A DNA stretch of 64,000 bases from Porites lobata (taxonomy: Eukaryota; Cnidaria; Anthozoa; Scleractinia; Poritidae), in NCBI GenBank assembly GCA_942486035.1, contig CALNXK010000163.1, forward strand, positions 866,001-930,000, given 5' to 3'. The notes beneath the pieces were generated by a model that worked only from the letters and a program-made list of their open reading frames with translations, had not been told where the DNA came from and did not search any database. Positions within the stretch are counted from its first letter, which is position 1. Every line of letters begins with the position of its first letter. Of the stretch, positions 22,901 to 35,156 are shown piece after piece. Position numbers and translations under genes: made by a program.

Positions 22901-25900
22901 ATCAACAGCAGCCAGGCAATACTGTAGTATGCGGGCCAAGAAGATCAGCACGAACAAGAACGTGTACTTGGAACACTATTTACAGGGAGTTTGAGCCACA
23001 CTAGACAAAAATGGGGAGATGTATTGTTGGGTCTCAAGGGACTTAATGCAGGATAATTATATGCGAAATGAGCGTTAACACTCTAACAAAAGAGGGACTT
23101 GATTTACATATGGGACAGTGGTGAACAGAGTAGTAGGAGGGCTATTAACGGAACTAAAGGCGTATGATGTAACCGTTTATTGAGCCCCATTTGCGACTTT
23201 ACAAGTATTTTCCCAGGTAGATAATCTATTAAAGCATAAAAACATTGCCCTAAGTTGATCGTTTTTAGTGATTATGTATTACATAAACGCCTTCAACATA
23301 AGCGTTAAAGAAAGACTTTAAGCCTTCTTTCCATGCGGTAATAAACAAGGGTCTCGGAAATAGCCTGCGTAGCAAGCGTTTCCGCGCGAGTTCGTCGAGA
23401 AACGTTGGGACAAGAGCAAAAAAAAGAGGAAAGACGGGGGAGGGGGAGGGGAAAGACGGAAACGCTTGCCCGCAAACCCCACGATTTTGAAAAACTGCGT
23501 TCGCCCACGAACGCAGCTTCTGATTGGTGCGGTACTGGTAGTGTTGATTACTTAGCACTCGAAACATCAATCAAAACAGGTATGCTTTGTTTACGTGCGC
23601 CACAGATCTGGTCTTATCTGATCTGTGGTCACAGATTACAATTGCTTTGGACAGATATTTATTTGAATCGTGTTTGTGCGAAGGTTTATGAGATCAGAGT
23701 CGTTAAAGTATAATGGGAGATCGAGCAGTGGAGACTAGTGAAGGCCAATTTATTGGGAATGATGGCGTGCGGATCTGACAGGAAAAAATGGACTGTTTGA
23801 TGGAGATAACATCAGGGCAAACATCAACGTAAATCAGAACATCGGTTCTCGACACTAGCTAAAGCCGCCATGGACAAGCGATTTGTCAGCTTTTTGAAAT
23901 GAAAAGATTCTTTTCGTTTGTTGGAAATTTAGCAGCATGTATTGTAGAGAACGTTTCGACACGGGCTGAAGAGCAGCCGTTCTGCAAAACTTATAGCCGG
24001 CGGAGTGAATGGTTCCGGACAAATCATTTTTGACGGTTCGACAAGGTTTCAGACGTGAGATAAAGCCACACATTAAAAAACAAGAAACTCCGCAGCAATC
24101 GCTCAGAGTTTTAACCCTCTGTTATCGTAAACCTTTTCTATCACAGTTTCTGCAATCGCCTGGAACGTGTTCTTTTGGAGAACAAAGTAATTTTACAAAT
24201 CCGGTAATCCAGGGGTAATCTGTTATCCTTCTATTTTGACGAGCTGTCAATTTACAAATGAATCGAACCGTGAAATATCAAGGGGCGTTTTCCAGAATCG
24301 TGGGGTTTGCCGGCAAGCGTTTCCTCTTCTCCCCTCCCCCTCCCCCTTCCCCTTTTTTTTTTTTGCTCCCGCTCTACCTTTCGCGCAATAACTCGATTGG
24401 AAACGCTTGCGACACAGGCTACATCGGGAAGGTCTCAAATGCTCTCAAGTTATCTCGTTCTTAAGCAACTCCCCCTGCTAGGACTCTATGGGACTTTTGA
24501 TATGTTATTAAGGACGGTTTGATGATGACAGTTGGAGTATCCTCTGTTGCAATTAGTTTCAGGTTAACCTACTATTTTCTACAAAATGAATGGAGTATTC
24601 ATGGGCTGAGATTTTTCTCAGAACATTTTAATCAATTCACAAAAAGTTGTTTTATTATTATTATTATTTTCATTTTGCCTCATTTAAATTATATATATAC
24701 ACACAATTCAGAAAGATGATTCAAGGGAGCCCATGCAAGCCAATAAAACTTAAGAAAAGGACCACCTTTAAAAATATATGACTTACAGTGCGACCATACG
24801 AACCGAGGCCACCGAGATAAAATTTTGAGACAAATTTTGAAAGTAGACAATAACAAGTCTAGCTTAAGACAATGAAATTGCTCATAAATGTACTCAGTTC
24901 AAAATACGTTGCGAACCATTTTTCTAAAGGATATAAATAAAGATTTAGGAAGTTTATATAAATTAAGCTGAAAAATGTTTAGACATGTTCCGCCCTAACT
25001 CTTCGTTGATAGCTCTGTCAAATCATCCAAACTGCGACTCACTCGCTAAGAGCCTTGAAACGAGTGGTCGTCGCCTAATTTAGTTCGGATTGCTCAAAAT
25101 TTCTTTACCGCTGGCTTTGATTCCCGCCAACCCAGACGTTGTCAAAACATTTTTCAGCTTGATTCATTATATAAAACGTCACGATACTTTATTTACATCC
25201 TTTATAAAAATGGTTCGCTGGGTCAGTACAATTATGCGCAATTTGATCGTTTTAGATCTCGACTTGTGATTAGCTTATTTCAAAATTTATCTCAAAATTT
25301 TGTCTCAAAATTTTGTCTGGGTGGCCTCGGTTCGTGTGGTCCCACTGTAATTATGAAATAAAATAGTGGCAAGTGAAAATAGAAAGCAACATATTCGAAA
25401 AAAAAAAGAAAAAAACGAACAAACAAACTTGATTCCGTGCCCTTGAGCGGGACATGAACTCACGTCTCTCTCTGCTCAGCTAGCTAGTCAGGTATGCTTA
25501 CTACTAAACACGCTGGTTACGCCACAGCGTAAAACCTACCAGTGACTACAGTCAAATGATACTAAGACTAGCGTGATAAAATTAATTTTGATTACATTTA
25601 TTCAAGGAATTCCAGCGGTCATTGTAGGCATTACAGCTGCCATAAAGCCCTCTACGTATGACATGGAATCACCATTGAAGGAAGTCATATGTGAACCGTT
25701 TAACTTTACTGGGCGTCCTGAGAGAGAAAGGTAATCAGCCACGTTATATCTTTTCTTCAATTTTTCTCTGATAACCTCTCTCTCTCTCTATCGTTGTATA
25801 ATTGTATATTTTATCGTAGATGTTGGCTCAATGGAAGTACGTGGATCTACAAAGGGCCAGTCTTGTTTTTTCTGTTGGTAAGAATTGTAAATAACGTCAT

Positions 25901-28900
25901 TTCTACTATAAATAAAGACTATAAACATTTACTCGTTTAAAATACAATACTGCATTTTATCATTAAATAAGTCGAACCCGCTTTACGGACACCCGACTGA
26001 TACGGGCAGTTTTCCTTATCCCTGAAGAAAGCCCTCACAATTTCTCTAAATTGAAACAGCTTAATTAGGCATTTCGGAGTCGCGTAGGCAACTGGGGCGA
26101 GTTTCAAATTTCAACTAATCGATAAACTTACACCATCATATAAAAGGTCATGTTGAGATTGGTCATTTGACCAAGTTTGTGCTCTAAAGTTGAACAGGGA
26201 TCAAGTTATGACTCCTGAAACATGGTTAAAGATCCATACAAACGTCTATAATTTTGTGACAGCGTCCCCAAAGCCATATAAACTCTTTTTCTTTTATTTA
26301 AACTATAAAATTCGTCATGCATCTACTACTTGAAAGGAACTAATTCGAAAATCACTGTGTTTGCCCATTTTTAGGAATATCACAGAAATCGTAAAAAAAA
26401 TTAAGAGTTTATATGGTTTTGGGGGACGATGTCACAAAATTACAGAGGTTTGTAAGGCTCTTTAACCATGTTTCAAGAGTCATAACTTGATCCCTGTTCA
26501 ACCTTAGAGCACCAAACTGGTCAAATGACCAACCTCAACATGACCTTTCATATGATGGTGTCAGTTCATCGATTTGTTTAAATTTGAAACTCGCTCAATT
26601 TCCCTACGCAACTCCGAAATGGCCAATAGGGACACTTGTTTCTTGCCCAATCAACGAATTCCAAGGAAAGTCAACCTCGCTAATGCAATAAGTGTGTGCT
26701 GTAATTAAACTTTTCTTTTGGAAGGTAAAAAATACCCTTTGGTGACAGCTTGCTGATGTTCCAACGCTAAAGTACACCGTATAGAATCGATTTTAGACGT
26801 CAATTTCAGACTAATTTGCTACTAAACGAGTTATGCAGAGAACGATGATAAGACTTTCCTTTACAAATAGGCAAGCTTTCCAATTTACGAAAAATAGGAC
26901 AACTGATCTGCACCAATCAAATGCCAGAAAATAAAACAGGTAATTCAAACTAGCCAATCAGCACAAAGTCCCTGTGACAACGCGCCAAAAAAAGTCTCGT
27001 TAGCTGATGGCGGTTCGTCGGCGAACGCTCTTTGCTTCTTGTAGCTGTGAACGTCGTTTTGTTTTGATGCGGTTTTGTTTTGGCTTCTTGTCTGGGCCAT
27101 TTAAAAAGGAAAATTTATGATCAAACTGATGAAAGTTTGTAATGGAAACATTCAACGATTCTTGAAAATGTACTGAAGCACTGAAACTTTGGACAACAAT
27201 AAAAAACACTGATATAGTTGCGTTTAGATGTTAGCATTACAAAACAAGCGGACAAAGTCTGCGGAATTCGTTTGAGGTAATGAATGAAATGTTTATTTTC
27301 AATAGTTTTGGTGTTTTTGTTTCAACTACAAATGGACAGGTTCGAATGTACAGTATTTCGTGTCTGTGACAAGCTAAAAAATCTGGATTAACTAACTAGC
27401 TATATAATTGATAAAAAAGAAGACTACATGCTTGTCCCATTTGAAAATAATTGAATTCAAAAAATTTCTCTGACAGCCAAATTGGACGAGGCCGTAGGCC
27501 GAGTCCTTTTTTGGCTGTCCTCGGAATTTTTTTCATCCAGTTATTTCCAAATTGGATAGCACGTACTCCTACTACATATACAAATGACATTAATAGGGAC
27601 AGCCCGTTGAAACGAACACTTTCAGTGGCCCCTTCCTATTAACCGGGTTAGACTATTTTTTTTCGTAAAAATGTTCTTTTCTCTCTAACAGGTAAACATG
27701 GGGATGTTTCTCATACTTTTGCGAGTTATTTTTGGAAAGCTGTCCAATAAATACAACAAAGAGCACGTTAAGTTTGCAAGGTGCTAATCTCTGTTTATTA
27801 TCTTATCAGTCTTTTTGAGGACTGTGAATGAGATTCCGCTTTTGCTAATCATCGTAGTAAGGTTGTGGGAAAAAAGAGTGTGCCTGGGAAAGTTGACAAC
27901 AACTACAACAACCACAACAACAATAAAAAATGGCAACATGCAAAACTAGTTGATGAAATTGTTCCTTGTATCTTTTTATCTGGCACTTGAAAAAGCAGCA
28001 ACCGTACACCCAAGTCTACACCCACAGAGTAATTTCGTTTCAACTGATTACAATACACTACACACTACAGTATAACAGCTTACAGCCTTATATTATAGTT
28101 ACATGTATAATAATAAAATGCGAGCAAACATCATTAATTGAAACAAAGGGATCCTCAAGCGAATATACTGCTTGAGAATTTTGTCAAAGATGAAATCACA
28201 TAAAGATTCACCTTTTAAAGAGATGATTTAAAATTCCGTTACCCTGTTTATAAGGCAAGAGAGCTATTTTCTGGACCCTGATTTATATCATTTCGCATAC
28301 AAACTTAATGCAAAAAAAAATGTTGGTATCACTCAATCGCCAACTTTGGCTTACCGAAAAAGGGACCCTACTCAAGAAGCTAAATTATGAAATTGTCTAA
28401 TATATAGATTTAGCCAGGGCTAAAAGCGAAGCTCTCGTTTAGAAATTCATAATTTAAACCAAACAATAAACTTGCAATGCACAGATCAGGGCACATTCAT
28501 TTGACTTTTGAGGCAAAGGCTAAGTGATTTTAGAGAAAAATAATTTGACAGTCCAAGAGTGAAACAAATTTTACCTCGAGTTATTAAATAGTCTTATTTT
28601 TACACCCAAGATAGCAATCATGTTCGATCACAGTACATTAGGCCTGGAAAACAAATAGAACTATTCATGTATTGTATTTGCATTAGCTGTTGCATCATAA
28701 TGTGGCATTCACCAGTCTCTCCAACATTGCTCCGTTAGAGAGACTATGGATAATTGGACAACCCCGAAATATAATTTTAAGAAACACACGCGCCACGATA
28801 GTCCTTGGTGGCAGCCAATTTACACGTTGCATTCCTCTGTCTAAAAGAGAGGCCAAAATAAAAAATCAGGCCGGATTTTTTGTGTTCGACAAGTTTAGTT

Positions 28901-31900
28901 TACTAGTAAATCTTGGCGACGAATCTGGTGGCGTGTAAACCAGCCTTATAAACATACTTTTTCTCATCACGTCTCAGGTAAACAGTACTCTGAGGCCCTT
29001 TTTTATCATACAGACCTCGGACAGAATTTTTTCTTTTTTGCCCTATTCAAACCTATAATTCGGCAGTTTTGTCACAATTTTGCAAGAGAATTTGCACTCA
29101 TTCAATATCCACGACGATCAAAGCACGCGCTTCCTTTGCACAACAAATTATAGCATTGAATTATAAAACGTTGTCATGAAGAGAATTCTCAGATAATGCC
29201 GGGACTTTTTAGTTAGAAAAATCTGGTCCTATGTGATATGCAGGGTAATAATTACGGGCTTTAAATGAAAACGATAAAAAAAATTCCCCAAATCACTTTT
29301 CGGCCAGCCGGACGGGTTCTCACTTTTGACAGGCACCAAATTTGCAGTGCGACTAATACAGTTACCATTTACGCTTCAACGTGATAGAGAAATTGTTATG
29401 TTTAGGTTTTATTTCCCTTTATTTAGTAAACTGTGTATGGTTTTGTTATTTGTAATCTTTAAAAGCGAGTGATATTTACGGGCGGCGTTTTGAGTATTCC
29501 TGCATGCGATGTTTATGTTCGACTGGAAACAACCGGTGCAGCGATAAAAATTGCGAGAGAGACTACTAACAATCAATAAAATAAACATAATTCGGTGAAA
29601 CATGTACAGAGACAATAATTTTCATTCACGAAGAGAAGTATTGAGAGTAAAGTGTCTCTGAAAATCATGAGTCAGGTACGCATAAACTTATTTATTTTTT
29701 AAGCCGGCTCCCGGTGTTTGCTCTTTTTCAAGATAAACTCGAGGCAAGAAAATCCCTCAGAGCTTTCTGTTTACAACCAAAATCATAAGTAAATAATCTT
29801 CGGAACCTTTTCTTTGAATTTGCGGTGAAAAAATGTATAAAGGCTTTTTAAACCTGATACTATTGTAGGTTAGATCATTGCTCGTGTATAAACTTAAGCC
29901 GCATAAACCATACGCTCGACTTCAAGAAACCGAAAAAAAAAAAACACATCAAAGACAATAATTGCTCAGGCTTACCAGTCGAGATGCTGCTTCTGAAGGT
30001 CATCAAGTGTTCCAGAATCGCTTGAGACTTTTCAACCCTCTTACGCCTCAAGCAAGGGCAAGTGAGTAAGCTCATTTTTGAAAACGATGCCATCCGAAAT
30101 CGGATTTCCAATGACTTTGACAAGCGGTGCATTTGTGAACAAAAAGCGCAATAAACAAACCAGCCATGAATTACAGAACAATCTAGATAGCAGCTGTATT
30201 TCATTTTGTACACCAAGTAGAAAAAGACAGTTTAAAACATCACAAGATGAGACAAAACTCCCGGACAAAACTCTGTCAGCTCCAGCTATCAGTAAGCAAG
30301 TTTCCAGACGCTGCATAAATTTTCCGCGTGAACTCACCTGTCAAATTTTGACCAATCAGAACATAAGAAGTGGACGTAGAGCGTGATCAACGCGTGACAG
30401 TGAGAAAAGTCAAAAGCGATTGCCTTCCTTGCATGTAATGTAAAAGCCTGTTGAATTTTCGCGTCCGAAGTCAGTTCGAAATCAACATTTTAAAAGTGCT
30501 GCTCATGAACACAACTTATTTCATATGCATTTTAAAAAAATTGAACTTGAGCCTGCGATCACTTGAAAAGTATCAACTTGTCAGCGGATACCTTCAAAAA
30601 AACACTCAAAGTCAGTGGATCGATACCTGAGCCCGCGATACGGTCAGGCGATACTGGTCAGCAGAAACACTATTTTGACAGCTGTCAATTAATCAAAACA
30701 TGGATGTACAATATCAGGCTGCAGGCTCCCAAACTAGCTAGAAAGTGTGAGATTAACCATTGGTATGCCTGTGGTGCGGACGGACAAAAAGTCGGGTGGT
30801 CAGTGTACGGTCACGTGATTGCCGAATTCTCTAAGATGGATAGATTTTCTAAGCTATGGGGCTTCGAATTGAGCCCGTGATCAAATAAAATATCAGCGCA
30901 AAACTTTAAACACTACGTGACCTTAATGGATAGAAAAATGAGCCCGCGATACACTCAGGTGATGATGGTCAGCGTATAATCTAGTTTGACAGCTGTCAAT
31001 TAAACCTCATTATAATGGCGAATATTCGAATTAACAGACCACGAGTGTGAGTAAGACATATCCGTCCGGCATGTAGTGGAAAATGCCAGATCGTGTACCT
31101 GGGCGAACCTGAGCCCACGTCATTAGTTTTCTGATAGTGGTCTGCACATGTCCCATTTTGAAAGCTGTAAATTGACCTTAATTTGGCTTGGCAATATAAC
31201 TTTAAACAACTGTCAGCCAACTGACAGCCTTGCCCGGCGTAGTTTCGTTTTTATGTTGAATTGGTAAGTGTGACATATTATATCAGCTTACATGTAGGGG
31301 CAAAACGACTGGCCTTTCATCAGAGCCCGCGAAATGGTCATGTGATAATTGTCAGCGGATGTCTCATTTTGACAGCTGTCAATCTAATCGTCCTCATATG
31401 GATGGCTTACATAACTAAGAGGCTAGTCAAGTTGTGCAAGATCTATTGTGACATTTGACATCGGCTTACATGAAATGTGTGTACGGGTGGGCGTACGCTA
31501 CGTCATAACCAAATTTTCTCGGATGGATAGTTTACCAAATTTTCTTACCCATGGTGCTCCGCTGCGCGCGCGCTTCGCGGGCGCGAGAGCTCCGCTATTA
31601 CTCTTGTTTAAGTCTCAAAAGCGTGAAAACCATATCCTTTTAAGCTGCACAAACCCGTTTAGGGCAAAGAAGGAAGTACTCTAAATCATAAACTGAATAC
31701 CATTCAGGTCTTCTTTTACCTTTTCAAAGGAAAGGGTTACGAAGCATGTTGGCCTTACTTCCACTGTTGGGTGTCACGTATATTTTGGGATATTTCCTTC
31801 AATTCCACATCGCCGTTCAGTACCTGTTTGTTTTGCTGAATTCCACGCAGGTTTGTTGTTTACACAAGAATAGATATTAATTAACCCGAAATGTCAGAAA

Positions 31901-33418
31901 TTTGTAGCCAATAATCTAGCCATCTCGCCATCTTGGTATTACTTTCTATGTTAAAACAAAAAAAAAAGGTCATTCAGCCTTTCCGAAAATGTGAGGTGCG
32001 ATGGAAATTAATTTTTACTTTAATTTAGTCAAGAGCTGCTGTTACAGGAGACAACTCGAACTACAATCGGCGACAAAATTAGTTGAGAAATTTTGCCCTT
32101 AAGTGTCTTTCTGACGTTTTGCCGTCTTCAAAAGGGTATAATGAAGCTTTCCCTCCCCATACCCCCATGCAATGTTGTGCCGCTATTTGCGCTATCTCTT
32201 GGAGAAAACAAACACCACAGCTTTGACAGGAGGAGAGGGTATAAAGATGGGGGGAGGAATTTTTTTCGTCCAAAGTTACCTCATTTGAGGACATCATATC
32301 AGCAATTTTGTCGCTGATACACACAAAGACATCAACAGGTTTTTCCGCCTGTAGGTAAAACAATTTCAGCAACGGGCACCTACAACTAATGGTAATTAGT
32401 TATGGATTATCAAAGCAAACGTCTCTTTCGATTTACAAACATGCTTCTGATGAGTAACGAACTTATAATCGGATTAGAATCTTTTGTGGCCTTAATATTA
32501 ATCTTAACCGTTTTTACGATCTTTCTTACTTACTATCCAATTACAGGTCCGCTTTTTTAAATGTTTCCATGTCGACGTACTACTCAGATCTTAATGGTAA
32601 CCGGAATTTGATCAACGGATTCCGCATGCTTTTGTCAATTGAAGTCAAGGAAAATGCCCACATATGATTTTTTTTTTCTGTTCACAGGGAGTCACTTTTA
32701 CCATTTTTCACTACGTTTTTGACGATCAGGTATTTGGTTATAAAGCTCAGGGTAGCTTGTGCTACAGTTAATGATCATTGCTGAAAGAAAAAAGTAAAAT
32801 TGCCTGAATCAGAGGACGCCTGCACTAATATATAGATTTTGCAAGAGCTAAAAGCGAAGTCTCCGTTTATATACTTATAACAAAAGAAATTTAATTTTGA
32901 TCCACTAAAAAGAAATCTTGAAATCCCTTCTTAATAACCTTATGAACCCTCCATTTACCCTTTGAGGGAGGGCCTGAGTGAAAAAGAAAAAAATATCCCG
33001 CAAACACACCTGCAATGAAAAAACTCTCCCATCAAGCTAATGAATTAATGTACCTCGAAGCAATACTTTCCTCGTACAATTGAGATGACAACTTGCTGCC
33101 ATTAAAGAATGTTTTTAAACGTATACAACACAGTTTTTGAAAAAGGTTCAACATGCGTTTTGTATATAAACGACGGTGTTGGATGAAGTCAGTGGAGCCC
33201 TGGGAGTTAAACATGTTCGATCCGCAATTGACCATTTCCAAACAGATGGAAATAGGTGATTCTTTTCTATTATTCTCGTTTTCCTTCTCTAACTGTGTCT
33301 GTCGCTGTGACTTCAGATTACTGAAGGACTGAAGAAGCTCTGCCGAAAGAACACTGTCCCACAAAAGCGAAGGAAAAATCCAAAGACTCCAAGGAAACTA
33401 ATAAAAAGAAAAGTAAAG
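16966..33418 (+). CDS. Secretin/adhesion-type 7TM receptor (ten exons, 5' partial)
   Basis: A spliced G-protein-coupled receptor of the 7tm_2 type. Exons joined in phase: 16966-17019, 18214-18374, 18490-18604, 20584-20734, 25607-25730, 25820-25877, 27692-27780, 31730-31850, 32688-32729 and 33317-33418. All introns are GT-AG. Recognisable parts: TM1 (VEVVLLCCSIGAITIYFIVL); TM2; TM3 with VLCSTVV and WMFVEGINLY; TM4 AIGWGIPAVIVGIT, split by an intron inside GWG; an ECL2 cysteine and CWLNGS; TM5 after YKGPVLFF; TM6 LLPLLGVTYILGYF; TM7 beginning NSTQGVTF; and a basic tail. The joined frame has no stop. No GPS cleavage motif or ectodomain was found upstream, so the N-terminus is missing from this model. 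Introns hold BEL, LINE and gypsy remnants, several MITEs and repeat copy B. The family is well supported, but the ligand and orthology are unknown. Confidence 0.88.
17409..17827 (+). pseudogene. BEL/Pao polyprotein C-terminal remnant
   Basis: Decayed BEL/Pao pol end inside receptor intron 1. The frame reads VSDDVNDYESLTPNHFLIGR, a hallmark of the region after the BEL integrase. After several frame breaks it continues with SHIGPLGRV-like and DDGRVQMK then KTPNETL and AKLCLVEKSAS, matching the DUF5641-like terminus. Stops and frameshifts are present. It is not a duplicate of the element at 8510-15935: the sequence is clearly diverged. The following 200 bases may be its LTR, but no boundary can be set. 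Confidence 0.8.
18995..20300 (+). pseudogene. LINE reverse transcriptase remnant (Jockey-like group)
   Basis: It lies inside the intron between receptor exons 3 and 4. It reads LIFDMSAAFDTVENHILL (RT motif A) from about 19015 and FGIKGKALACMWSLV shortly after. A gap follows, then YPFYADDSQIYMPF with the catalytic YADD at 19827-19838, and RANRIKLNNEKTELLV at about 19926. Frameshifts, stops and internal loss make it non-functional. The exact clade within CR1/L2/Jockey-type LINEs cannot be decided from these fragments. Confidence 0.8.
21110..21620. mobile_element. Tc1/mariner-like MITE
   Basis: The left end CAGTCAAACCTCCACTGA and the right end, which reads CAGTCGAACCTCTCCAAAGC on the other strand, are related inverted repeats. 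The subterminal AACGGCCACCTCTCC-type motif also recurs near both ends. TA precedes the left end; the right flank is AA, so the expected TA duplication may have mutated. The interior is non-coding. Confidence 0.65.
22156..23004 (+). pseudogene. Ty3/gypsy integrase core and C-terminus remnant
   Basis: It lies in the intron between receptor exons 4 and 5. The frame begins IKTDNGPSFNGSKFANFARE, which contains the second catalytic Asp of an rve integrase core. It continues through VTPGYAEANGDVERFMQTLKK (third acidic residue in DVERF). A TGA at 22372 interrupts it, then comes DILMFGRELPRRLPERIVPA. Another stop lies near 22516. The last part (FDPRPFSVIGVKGSMITVKR) resembles the small chromatin-facing C-terminal domain of these integrases. 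The reverse transcriptase and gag are absent. It resembles the lineage of the element at 55668-58030, though the two do not overlap in content. Confidence 0.85.
23007..23050 (+). promoter_or_regulatory. Candidate polypurine tract and start of gypsy 3' LTR
   Basis: Directly after the integrase stop there is the purine-rich AAAATGGGGAGA, then TGTATTGTTGGG at 23020, the layout expected for a polypurine tract followed by an LTR starting TG. The LTR's 3' end was not found. Confidence 0.4.
23362..24420. repeat. Two inverted copies of a palindromic polypurine repeat
   Basis: The segments 23362-23500 and 24285-24420 are related as reverse complements. Each is itself bounded by GCAAGCGTTTCC and GGAAACGCTTGC, with a GGGGGAGGGGGAGGGG-type purine core, followed by CAAACCCCACGATT. 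They may be two small MITEs in opposite orientation, or the ends of one 1.06-kb foldback element. No target duplication was found. The ORFs here are shadows of the low-complexity core. Confidence 0.65.
24786..25347. mobile_element. Tc1/mariner-type MITE with TA duplication
   Basis: The left end CAGTGCGACCATACGAACC and the right end (CAGTGGGACCACACGAACC on the other strand) continue into about 60 bp of inverted similarity rich in AAAATTTTGAGACAAA. Both ends are flanked by TA (24784-24785 and 25348-25349). CAGT ends and a TA duplication are typical of the Tc1/mariner superfamily. There is no coding capacity. It lies in a receptor intron. Confidence 0.85.
26069..26622. mobile_element. Foldback element of about 550 bp
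   Basis: The arms 26069-26290 and 26400-26622 are reverse complements with scattered mismatches. Examples are GGTCATTTGACCAA pairing with TGGTCAAATGACC and GATCAAGTTATGACTC pairing with GAGTCATAACTTGATC. The loop is about 110 bp. The outer ends read GCATTTCGGAGTCGCGTAG. No clear target duplication is seen. It lies between receptor exons 6 and 7. Confidence 0.85.
27437..27556. repeat. Short foldback hairpin
   Basis: Near-complementary arms (CCATTTGAAAATAATTG and CAGTTATTTCCAAATTGG) enclose the inner pair GACAGCCAAA and TTTGGCTGTC around a small GGCCGTAGGCC centre. This is the size of a small MITE or a LINE 3' hairpin. It is non-coding. Confidence 0.6.
28398..31600. repeat. Unclassified 3.2-kb interspersed repeat, copy B
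   Basis: This is a direct copy of 197-3418, alignable over most of its length by eye with a few percent divergence. It differs in three ways. The block 29053-29362 replaces 860-1213 of copy A. Its second-to-last palindrome module is degraded (GAAAGCTGTAAATT). It also has an extra 33-bp GC-rich segment (31563-31595) between two GCTCCGCT repeats just before the end. The palindromes TTGACAGCTGTCAA are at about 30675, 30985 and 31370. The whole copy sits in the receptor intron between exons 7 and 8. Confidence 0.85.
32826..32880. repeat. 5'-end fragment of the 3.2-kb repeat family or a relative
   Basis: It begins TAATATATAGATTTTGCAAG and continues GAGCTAAAAGCGAAG, like the first 45 bases of copies A and B, then diverges. 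It supports TAATATATAGATTT as the true left end of the family and points to subfamilies with different interiors. Confidence 0.6.
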
Positions 33419-34086
33419 GTAATTACAATATTTACATCAGAGCTGCAGTTCAAATTCTTCAACCGACATGTTTTTTTGTTCACGATCGAGCATTGTCAGC
33501 ATTCCACAGACAAGTACTATACATGGGATGAATGTTCATAAGAAAGACCTATCTATTCTCCAGACCTGAACGACGATCAGGTCCGTATAACACCCTAGGG
33601 GTAAAGGGCACTTCAAAGAAGTCTAATCGTCTAAGCCGTGGGTTACGAAAATGAGTGGACGATCAGATATGGGTTACCGTTGTTTCAGGTTTTCAGTTCT
33701 AGTCTTCAATATGCCAATATTTTCTGTTAAACAATGAGATTGTCGAATGAAAAATTACTTTGAAGTGATTTGTAAACAGGGGCTAAATTTTGTTTAAGTA
33801 CTCCGCCCAAGTGATTTTTCTGATCCCTACTATCTATCTGTAAATTGAATAGGTATCGTCAGCTTTCAATGTAAATAACTTTCATATTGTCTTATCAAAA
33901 TTTTATCAGCTTTCTCTATTTATTTCATTTTATTTATATATTTGTAACAATATGAGTATGAAAAGGGTTACAAATCTCTGTGAGCTTCATCTTTAGTTTG
34001 AAAACAATCTTTCTTAGCCCAGTCTTAAGGTGTTTTCATGCATTTTGATTTAATCTTTCCCCATTTTGTTTTTTATTAACACTCAG

Positions 34087-34107
34087 ATAGCGGATATCCA
34101 ACTATAG
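34087..34107 (+). other. Alternative short terminal exon of the 7TM receptor
   Basis: A good acceptor (T-rich tract then AACACTCAG) precedes ATAGCGGATATC. In the phase left by exon 33317-33418 this adds six residues and stops at TAG 34105-34107. It competes with the candidate exon at 37655. Transcript data would be needed to choose. Confidence 0.3.
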
Positions 34108-35079
34108 TAAAGGTGGTAAAGATGAATGGAGCCAATCAGACAACTAAAGGGACGAACGAGTGATTAGAAACCGCTGTTTAAAGATTATCATTTACATTAT
34201 TAGCTTGTGTAAAAGCGCTGACATTAACTATTTGTACGTAATATAACAAAGCCGGCAACTGCGAATGAAGAGGTACGTAATTGTCGAAGTGTTTGACATT
34301 ACTTGTAAGCACGCGTTTTTTTAAAAGGGGAATAACATCATCATCATTATAAAAGACCATGATATTAAGCTACCGCTCTTCTTGTCATGGTAAAGAACGA
34401 CAAAGAACAAGAAGGCCTGTGTTAATTCATATAAAACACTTTGTGGGGAGGTTGGTTTATTTAAGTAATCTTTGGCGAATTTATAATTAGAAAGGATGGT
34501 AAAACATTATGCTTTTGTCAGATGATTTTTCTAGATGATTGTATTCAGTAATGCCAAGTTACAGGAAGATGCATGAGGAATTATTAATACCAAACACTCC
34601 ACTTATTATATTGTTGTCGCAGCTTACTGTTGCAGTTTAAGGCCTCGGTCTAATGTAGGGCTTTCCATGAGACCTGAACTAAACTCTTCATTTGAGTCGA
34701 CCTAAATTAAGCTGACTCAGAACAAAAAGCAATCTTAATAAATTTTCTCTTTCACAAACGTAACTCACAAAGTTTGGTTCGTCTCATGAAATGGTCGACC
34801 ACGTTAGTCCTAGGCCTAAGAAAGAAAGATTAACAGAATCGTAGTTGCTGAATAAAAAAGCCGCACATATAAAACGATGCACGCAGAATTGTACGGCCAT
34901 TTACGAGCTTCTGAATAAAGGCACAAAACGAATAATGAATACGATTTTTTTTAATACCACTTTATTGATAGGTTTAGTCCCAGGGCCCGTTTTAAAAGGA
35001 AATGCTCAAGCTTTTACCGTCTATTGTCACCTTTTTGTGCGATCCAATGGCCCAACCCTGTGGTGCATGATCCTCTTTG

Positions 35080-35125
35080 ATGTGAAGTAAATGAAATAAT
35101 TCATTTTTGAACTGCGGTTGTAGAT

Positions 35126-35156
<31 letters not shown>

